From Phascolarctos cinereus (taxonomy: Eukaryota; Chordata; Mammalia; Diprotodontia; Phascolarctidae): DNA of 64,000 nucleotides. Where the stretch lies: NCBI RefSeq assembly GCF_002099425.1, contig NW_018343954.1, positions 26,063,501-26,127,500 of the forward strand. Direction: 5' to 3'. The position numbers and the translations under genes are program-made. Under the pieces are notes generated by a model that was not told where the DNA came from, did not search any database, and saw only the letters and a program-made list of their open reading frames with translations. Shown here one piece after another: positions 57,030 through 64,000 of the stretch. Each line of letters begins with the position of its first letter. Within the stretch, counting starts at the first letter, position 1.

Positions 57030-58175
57030 TTAATCAGTCAATCAAAAAGCATTTATTAAGCACTTATTATGTGACCAGTACTGTGCAAGTGCTGGGGATA
57101 CAAAGTAATAGCAAAATTAGTCCCTGCCCTCAAAGAGCTTACATTCTAATGGAGGAGACAGTGTATACATGTATAGACATATATCTTACATAGTAAGTAG
57201 GTCCAAGGTAGTATTAAAGGGGGAGACACTAGCAGGTGGGAGGCAGAGTCCAAAAAAGGCTTTCTATAAAAAGTATCATGTGAGCTGAGTCTTTAAGGAA
57301 GCAGGAAATTCTAAGAGATGAAGATGAGAAAGGAGAGTCTTCCAGGTATTAGGGACAGTCAGGGCATAAATATGGAGATGGGATTTAGAATATCATGTGT
57401 GAGGAGCAGCAAGTAGGTCAGTATGGCTAGACTGTATGGAGGAGAATGCTATATAAGAAGACTGGAAAGATAGAGAGGGACCAGATTGTGTTTATATTTG
57501 AGTAATAGGGAGCCACAGGAATTTACTGAGCAAGGAGGTAATATGATTGTACCTTTGCTCCAGGAAAATTATTTTGGAAGCTCTGTGGGGGATTGACTGG
57601 AGTGGGGTGAGATGAGGCAGGACGACCAATTAGGAGGCTGTTGCAATAGTCCAGGCAAGCCATGATGAAGGCCTGAACCAGGGTTGTGGCTGTTGAGTGC
57701 AAAGAAGTGTATAAAAATGAGATATTTTGTAGAAATAGAAATGGTAAAATTTGTTAACTGATTGGATACGTAGAATGGAAGGAATTGAGGATGACATTGA
57801 AGTGATTCTGGGCTAGAAGGATGATGATTTTCTGGACAGTGAAAGGAAAATTGGGTAGGGAGTGAGTTTTGTGGTGAAAATAATGAATTCTATTTTGGAC
57901 GTGTTAAATTTTAAATGTCTACAGGAATCCAGTTCTGAAAGTCTAATAGGTAATTCATGACATGGGAATGTGAGCAATGGCAGCTCACTAGAGAAACTAA
58001 GACCGTATCTCTATATGCGGGAGTCATCTGCATCAAAATGATGAGTGAATCCATAGGAGCTGAGGAGATCACTAACTGAGAGAATGCATACATGCATATA
58101 TACATACATACATACATATACATGCATACATATATACATATATACACACATATATAAGGAGGGAGGAAGGGAGGA

Positions 58176-58253
<78 letters not shown>

Positions 58254-58655
58254 ATGTCATGAAAACCCAGGAAGCAGAGAATATCCAGTAAGAGAAGGTT
58301 AGCAACAGTGTCAAGTTGTAACAGAGGGGTCAAGAAGAAGGAAGATTGAGAAAAGGCCATTGGATTTGGCAAGTAAGTGGTCACAGGTAACTTTGGAGGG
58401 GTCCATTTCAGTTGACAGATAAAGGTTTCAGAGGATTTAGAAGAGTGAGAGGAAAGGAAGTTGTGACACCGAGTATAGATAGCTTTTTCAAGTAGTATAT
58501 ATAAGAAGAAATGAAATATAGGACAACAGTAAGCACAGATGGTAGAATCCCTGCTTTAGGGTTTTGTTTTTTGGTAGATTGGAGATTCTTGAGTATGTTT
58601 GTAACAGCAGGAAAGGAACCAGTACATATAGAAAGATTGTGAAGGGGGTGATTAC
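57030..58655 (+). repeat. Long mammalian interspersed repeat, nearly complete
   Basis: About 1.5 kb excluding the microsatellite. Order: 'agtcaatcaaaaagcattt' and 'ctgtgcaagtgctggggat' (antisense of an L2 3' end), 'cagtccctgccctcaaaga' type, 'tagggagccacaggaattt', 'aggaggctgttgcaatagt', 'ccaggcaagccatgatgaa', 'gaattctattttggacgtg', then after the microsatellite 'gagaaaaggccattggatt', 'gaggggtccatttcagttg'. Widely recurrent in mammals to my recollection, but I cannot name its class. Partial copies lie at 14425, 32220 and 41290. Confidence 0.6.
58083..58255 (+). repeat. (TACA)n/(GA)n microsatellite
   Basis: TACATA units (58087-58155) followed by GGAA and about 45 GA units. Sits inside the long repeat. 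Confidence 0.95.
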
Positions 58656-58659
58656 TCAT

Positions 58660-59032
58660 CTGCTTTCCTACCCTGGAGCTTCTTTCTTCACCTGGGACCT
58701 TCTCAACCTAGAACATTCCTCTGACTTGCTGTCCCCTTCTCCCATTGGTAAGTTCCTTCTTGAGGCCTCCAGTTTAATTGGTGAGTTCCTTCTGAGGGCC
58801 TCCATTTTGGAGATAGGTACAGCCAGCTATGCTTCATTCCCCAACCAGCTGCAGTTCTGATTCTCTGTGCCTCGCCCCTTTTGGGGGTATTTTCTCCCCT
58901 CTAATCTTGTCAGATTTTTTTTACATGTTGTCTCCCTTCATTAGAATGAGGGCAAGGAATGTCTTTCTTTTTGTTTGTGTTTATATTCCAAGTCTAGCAC
59001 ATAGAAAGTGTTTGATAAAAACTTGATGCCTG
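58660..59032 (+). mobile_element. L2 LINE 3' end
   Basis: 'ccctggagcttctttcttc', 'cccttcattagaatgaggg', 'ccaagtctagcacatagaa', 'agtgtttgataaaaacttg'. Confidence 0.65.
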
Positions 59033-59039
59033 CCTGTCT

Positions 59040-59620
59040 ACCTGTCAAGCTAGTGGGGATAATTTGTTGGGGAACATGGCGGGGGATAGGATCAAGGGTA
59101 CATATATGTGGGAGGGTTTTCTTTGGCAAGGAGAAGGGCCATCTCTTCATCAGAGGCTCAAGTTAAAGAAGAAGCCTTGGGGGTGTGAGATGAGGGAGAG
59201 AATACTTGATTTTTTTTTCAATGAAGTATGATTTAAAGTACTTAGATGAATGTGTTGTGGGAAGAAGTGCTGTGAGAGGCTAGATGAGAGAAGAGAATGT
59301 TTGGAATAGCCTCTGTGGTTAGTGGAATAGACAATCAATTATATAGGAGTAGAAGGGTTGCCTGGGATCCTACAACTCCTGATATTCTATCAGCACCATG
59401 GTCAGGGGTAAGGGTAAAGTAGAATCTCAGTCAGCAGGACATTAAGGGACAAAGCTGAGCTGCACAATTGAGCTCTGGCATTATGGGCATACAGGAACAC
59501 AATGTGGTCCCTTATTGTAGCTCTGGCTAAGTTCTTATCTTCACCACTACTCTTGGCCATGTACTAACAAAATGTAGAACATATAGGAAAATACAGAATG
59601 CAGAACGATAACAGAATGAA
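59040..59620. other. No gene or repeat recognised
   Basis: About 580 bp with no supported feature. Confidence 0.3.
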
Positions 59621-59629
59621 GCATGTAGT

Positions 59630-59945
59630 AGTTGTTTGTCCTTCACTCTTGAAGAGGACCACTACATCAGGGAAGTGATGCCATGACGTGCAAGTAATTT
59701 GGATTTAAGTGAGGTAGGACTGTGCAAAGTAACCAGCCCCACTATCTCCCTTGGAGCCATCTGGGTCAACTAATGAGATATAGATCAGGATAATTGGAGG
59801 TGGCCCTGGATGCAATGGGGAGACTTTAGCCTTTTTAAACTAAGGTCTTTAACAGCTCTCCATCTGGCTGAGGCAATGCATCATTCAGTGATTAAGGCTA
59901 GGTAAGAAATAAGGCAGAGAATGGCCTCTTTTATTTAGTAAAAAA
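59630..59945 (-). repeat. Unnamed repeat, left arm of inverted arrangement
   Basis: Reverse complement of the unit at 60950-61215 in full: 'gaagtgatgccatgacgtg' pairs with 'catgtcatggcatcacctc', 'ggtggccctggatgcaatg' with 'cactgcatccaggaccatc', 'agaatggcctctt' with 'aagaggccattct'. The end region equals the 3' part of the SINE body at 44262. Confidence 0.75.
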
Positions 59946-59962
59946 CCCCAACAATTTATATC

Positions 59963-60112
59963 TTGCCGCTAGACCCAGATGGCTCTGGAGGAGAAAGTGA
60001 GGCTGGTGACTGTGCACAGCCCCCTCTCACATTCAATTCACTTGCATGTCATGGCATCACCTCCCTGATGTCATGGTCCTCTTCAAAAATGAAGGAAAAA
60101 CAACAACCTCTG
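59963..60112 (+). repeat. Unnamed repeat, second partial copy
   Basis: 'ctagacccagatggctctg' to 'aaggaaaaacaacaac'. Forms a close inverted repeat with 59630-59760 and a direct repeat with 61080-61215. Confidence 0.75.
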
Positions 60113-60176
60113 TGAGAAGTGGTAGGAGCTGCCCACTAGAGACCCCACCGGAACTGGCTAGTTGGGCTACACAGCT

Positions 60177-60178
60177 TT

Positions 60179-60265
<87 letters not shown>

Positions 60266-60656
60266 CTCTTTCTTTCTTTCTTTCTCTCTTTCTTTCTCTC
60301 TTTCTTTCTCTCTTTCTCTCTTTCTTTCTCTCTTTCTTTCTTTCTTTCTTTCTCTCTTTCTTTCTTTCTTTCTTTCTCTCTTTCTTTCTTTCTTTCTTTC
60401 TCTCTTTCTCTCTTTCTTTCTCTCTTTCTCTCTTTCTTTCTTTCTCTCTCTCTTTCTTTCTTTCTCTCTTTCTTTCTCTCTCTCTTTCTTTCTCTCTTTC
60501 TTTCTTTCTCTCTTTCTTTCCTTTCTTTCTCTCTTTCTCCCTTCCTTCCTTCCTTCCTTCCTTCCTTCCTTCTTCCTTCTCCTTCCTTCCTTCCTCCTCC
60601 TCCCTCCCTCCCTCCCTCCTCCCTCCCTCCTCCTCTCTCTCTCTCTCCCCCTTCCC
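60177..60656 (+). repeat. (TTTC)n/(TCTC)n/(TTCC)n microsatellite, about 480 bp
   Basis: Pure pyrimidine. TTTC units first, then mixed TTTC/TCTC, then TTCC and TCCC. The 150-230 codon Lys/Glu/Arg and Phe/Leu/Ser frames are artefacts of it. Confidence 0.97.
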
Positions 60657-60659
60657 TCT

Positions 60660-61215
60660 GTCCACATAGGGTATCATACCCTTAACTGTGGGTACTCTGC
60701 CCACAGGTATGTAAATGTTGATCACTGAAACCTCACAAATTATCTTGGGGTTCACAGGCTAGATTTTTTTCTTAAGGACCATGCCTTAAACCAAAATCAC
60801 TCTGGCTCTCACTGATTGGCCAACAATAAGTCCCAAGCCAAAGCCCCACTTGTTTGAGTCCTGATTGGCTCAGAGTGAATGTAAATAGCAATTGTTTGTT
60901 TTGGCCAGAAATCCTGAGGGTCTTCCTCTCCTAGACTGCATTTTTTTTGACTAGGTAAAGAGGCCATTCTCTGCCTCATTTCTTACCCAGCCTTAATCAT
61001 TGACTAGGTGTTGCCTCAGTCAGACTGAGATCTGTTAAAAAGGCCAAGGTCTCTCACTGCATCCAGGACCATCTCCAGTCATTCTGATATATATCTCACC
61101 ACTGGAAAGTGAGGCTGATGACTTTGCACAGCCCTCTCTCACATCTAATTCACTTGCATGTCATGGCATCACCTCCCTAATGTCATGGTCTTCCTCTTCC
61201 AGAATGAAGGATGTA
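60660..61215 (+). repeat. Unnamed repeat, longest copy (right arm)
   Basis: 61080-61215 is the SINE-body-like end and 60950-61080 the part shared with the left arm. 60660-60950 is an extension seen only here, with two CCAAT-type boxes in antisense (ctgattggc at 60812, ctgattggct at 60861). A promoter-bearing repeat is possible, class unknown. Confidence 0.55.
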
Positions 61216-61604
61216 CCAGGAAATTTAAGGAAGAGTGGAGCCTATTGCTGGAAGTAACTTTATTGTGGAGTGATTCAGATTCAGAAGAGTCTTCTAAATT
61301 CAGGTTTGGCGCAGTAAGGCTTTGTTGGTACTCCGGGGGCCTTTCCCAACACAATCATTTCTTTATGGGTCCCTCTAAGTATGTCAGCCCTACAGAAGGC
61401 AGAGGAGCCTGGTATCTATTTCCTCTTCCCCTGGGTTTCTTGTATAACATGTATGTACTCAATACCTCTCATTGGGTGAGTAAGCCTTCCAATATAGGCA
61501 AGTCAGATTTGATAAGACCATTCTGAGACAATGTAGATGGCATCTTCTAATTTTGAGCATTTTTACTTGCTTTCTCTGATTCCTGGATCTCTTTCCCTCT
61601 TCAT

Positions 61605-61965
61605 TTCTGCCTCCTAGTTTCCCTGGATTCCTTCAGATCTCAACTAAAGGCCCACCTTCTTCAAGAAATCTCTCCCTAGTCCTCCTTAAATCTTAGCACC
61701 TTCCTTCCAAGACTACCCCAAAATTTATCCTGTAAATAGTTATATGCTTGTTGTCTCCCCCATTAGACTCTGAGATCCTCGAGAGCAGGGACTGTTTTTT
61801 TGCCTTTTTTGTATCCCCAGTGCTTAGCACAGTGCCTGGCCCATAGCAAGTGTTTGTAAAAGCATTGGCATTAAAGGCAGTTCCAAAAGATGTGTCTCTA
61901 GGGTTTAGTACAGTGCCTGACACATAATAGGTGCTTTACAAATATTTGTTGACTGAAAAATGGTT
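61605..61965 (+). mobile_element. L2 LINE 3' end with doubled terminus
   Basis: 'tcaactaaaggcccacctt', 'tcaagaaatctctccctag', 'gagatcctcgagagcaggg', 'gtatccccagtgcttagca', 'cagtgcctggcccatagca'. After a short gap a second terminus 'cagtgcctgacacataata', 'atatttgttgactgaa'. Confidence 0.8.
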
Positions 61966-62289
61966 TGAACAATGGAAATATTGTTAGAATGAATATATAA
62001 CGGTTTGCTGAGGTGGCACTCATTTGGATGTTGGTGAAAATTTAATTGTGGTAGGTTGGTGAAAGTTCAGTTAGTTTTCCAGTTATGTCCTGCAGAAGAC
62101 ATAGTATTTGCCCTCAGAAGGCTTATAGCATCCCTGTGAGGGTGACATATGTCCTCAGGCACTTAAAGATAGCATCTGATAATGTCCCTTGGGTAGCATA
62201 GGTCATAAACGCTATAGGATTTCAGAGGAGGAAAAGCTGCATCTCCATTTGCGCCTCCATCTGTTCATCTCAGCAATTTATTCTTGGTA

Positions 62290-62548
62290 GTTAGGTGGTG
62301 CAGTAAATAATGTTGGCCTTGGAGTCAGGAAGGTCTCAGTTTAAATCTTGCCTTTGACACTAACTAGCTGAGTGATGCTGGGCAAGTCACATCCTCTCTT
62401 ACCTTGATTTTCCTTATCTTTCAAATGGGGGTAAATGACACCTTCCTCCCAGGGCTGTTGTGAGGATAATGATTTAATATACGTAAGCAATTTTGCAAAC
62501 TTCAGAGTTTTATATGAACGTGTAGTTATTATTGTTGCTGTTGCTATT
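62290..62548 (+). repeat. MIR SINE, sense, near full length
   Basis: Head 'gttggccttggagtcagga', CORE 'gagtgatgctgggcaagtc', middle 'tttccttatctttcaaatg', tail 'cagggctgttgtgaggata', 'aatgatttaatatacgtaa'. Confidence 0.75.
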
Positions 62549-62599
62549 GCTACTGGCTTAGTTCCCTCATCATCTCTGAAGCTGCACACTTTGTTATAT

Positions 62600-64000
62600 G
62601 GTTTCAGATAGCCACTGACCAAGAAGAGGCACCCAAATGTTCAACGTAGACAAAGACTTTTCAGTACTGTGGTTTGTCATCCATTTAAGATGCTTGAGGA
62701 GGGTCTCTAAGAAATGCTCTTGCTGATAGCTTGCATATCTTAATCACACTTCATTTTTGGCCTAGACAGTCAGATGCCTGGCATTCCACCATTGTAGCTT
62801 CACTACATTGGGTTAAAGTAACATCTTAAGTCATTAAGTTAATGGAATAATTGATCTTAACCCTGCCTTTTTGCATTGTCATACATTCTGGAGATACACA
62901 GTGGGTGTAGAGTGAATCTGAAAGTATGCAATGCCTGAGGGAGGGTGCTAATGTTTGTTCATTTATTCATTCAATATTTATGAAGCCTACACATAGGCAC
63001 TGTGGAGGGTATAGTCTCAATCCCCTTTGTTGAAGATTGTAAAGTGATTGTTGGTCCTTGCTTACAGTTTGGTTTTCTTCTGTTGAAGAATCTAGTTTAC
63101 CATCTCTCTTCTTCTGAGTCCTAGTGAATGGAAAGAAACTGAAGAAGCTTTAGGCTCCTGTCACTAATTAGATTACAAAACCTTTGCAAAAAGCATGAGC
63201 TATTAGTTTGGGAAATATTCTTTTCTACTTAATTGTCAGAATCAAGCTTGCTCTATTAAATGAAGGTGCTGGAATAATAACATAAGACATTTTATAGCCT
63301 TAATAAACATCAGCCAAAGTAATGATAACCAAGCAGTAATGATTATGCATGATGTTCAAAGGACTTTGTGACAGAATGCAACGTGATTACCTGTTTAATA
63401 TGCTGGATAAACATAGATTTCCTAGCCAATATAAATGGATCAAACTTTTATGTGCAGTGATTATAACATCATTTGCTATAAATGGTGCATCTAACTCTAA
63501 TTTTACACAACATTTTCCTATCATTTGATGTAACCCTTTAGCTCTAATCATTATGGAAAAACGTGCAATGAGCATCTTTGAGTATGGGAACACCCATTCG
63601 ACCAACTTTCATGTATTATTCTTTTTATAGCTTTCAAATACCTATACACCTTTATCAGAAGGTATATTCCATTTGACAACCACATATTGACACGGGCCCT
63701 CTAGAAATGATATGAAGGAATGTGGGACATCATCTCATACTTTGGAGAGGAGAATCAGGTTGATCATGAAAGTATGTTAAGATTTTTTAAAAAATAAGAA
63801 TGTAAAACAGTTATGTACTATGGGTTGAACTACCACTCTGAAACAAAATGAATTTTTCTCAATTTTGCTTAATAGAGCTTCATTTTAGAAACTAAATAGC
63901 TTTTAGTAAACTTATATACCACTATCCTTGGTCTTTGAAGATAATGCTTAAAAAATATTATAGTCATTGGCCATTCCTGTGGTCTTATCACTTTGAGTTT
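62600..64000. promoter_or_regulatory. Repeat-poor AT-rich end block, possible conserved DNA
   Basis: Apart from a weak L2-like start at 62960-63010, no repeat is recognised over 1.4 kb. 63290-63500 has dense AT-rich words ('agtaatgattatgcatgat', 'tgctataaatggtgcatct', 'cctgtttaatatgctgg'), the look of conserved non-coding DNA. Inference only, no exon seen. Confidence 0.25.

Noticed and set aside
60046-60755. Frames of 166-232 codons across the 60.2-60.65 kb region
   Set aside because: Products of the TTTC/TCTC/TTCC tract, not genes.

Overview
Organism and setting. The window looks like vertebrate nuclear DNA from a marsupial. The repeat mix supports this: tRNA-headed SINEs starting ggggcagctaggtgg with A-rich tails, Mar-1-type CORE-SINEs ending in a Bov-B/RTE tail, many old MIR, L2 and L3/CR1 copies, and L1 elements of a non-placental type. 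The abundance of the ggggcagctaggtgg SINE leans towards an Australian lineage, but I cannot settle the species. I found no convincing host protein-coding exon, rRNA or true tRNA gene. The window reads as an intergenic or intronic desert that is very rich in repeats.

Layout. 0-15 kb: two RTE-type LINE fragments, two long L3/CR1 LINE relics cut by younger SINEs, a 5'-truncated antisense L1 with a clean target duplication, and scattered MIR/L2. 15.4-16.1 kb: a repeat-free GC-rich block with MEF2-like sites and a 19-bp palindrome, the best regulatory candidate here. 16-24 kb: a SINE cluster including a four-unit tandem array (18.46-19.02 kb), nested MIRs, a large TTTC/TTC microsatellite, and a possible LTR fossil. 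24.1-31.5 kb: an L1 complex lying inside a MIR. It holds a nearly full-length L1 (two roughly 320-bp monomer-like units in the 5'UTR, ORF1, ORF2, 3' end) joined directly to a second, ORF2-deleted L1 piece, with one 16-bp target duplication around the whole. 36.7-39.5 kb: an ORF1-only half-L1 (HAL1-like) element with its own 16-bp target duplication. 43.3 kb: a 203-bp palindromic hAT-type MITE. 46.7-50.2 kb: two diverged copies of an unidentified block of about 380 bp, one of which carries a 178-bp MITE whose empty site is visible in the other. 50.4-54.0 kb: an old L1 with most of ORF2 deleted. 54.6-55.4 kb: antisense L3/CR1 reverse transcriptase. 57.0-58.7 kb: a long mammalian repeat. 59.6-61.2 kb: an inverted arrangement of an unnamed repeat around a roughly 480-bp TTTC microsatellite.

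How the parts relate. The window holds LINEs and the SINEs that appear to borrow their tails: RTE LINE with Mar-1, L2 with MIR, L3/CR1 with an L3-tailed SINE, and L1 with the A-tailed SINE and the ORF1-only HAL1. No operon-like or defence system was seen. The most interesting items are the HAL1 element, the L1 complex with one shared target duplication, the monomer-like L1 promoter, the duplicated block with its empty-site proof, and the GC-rich candidate enhancer.
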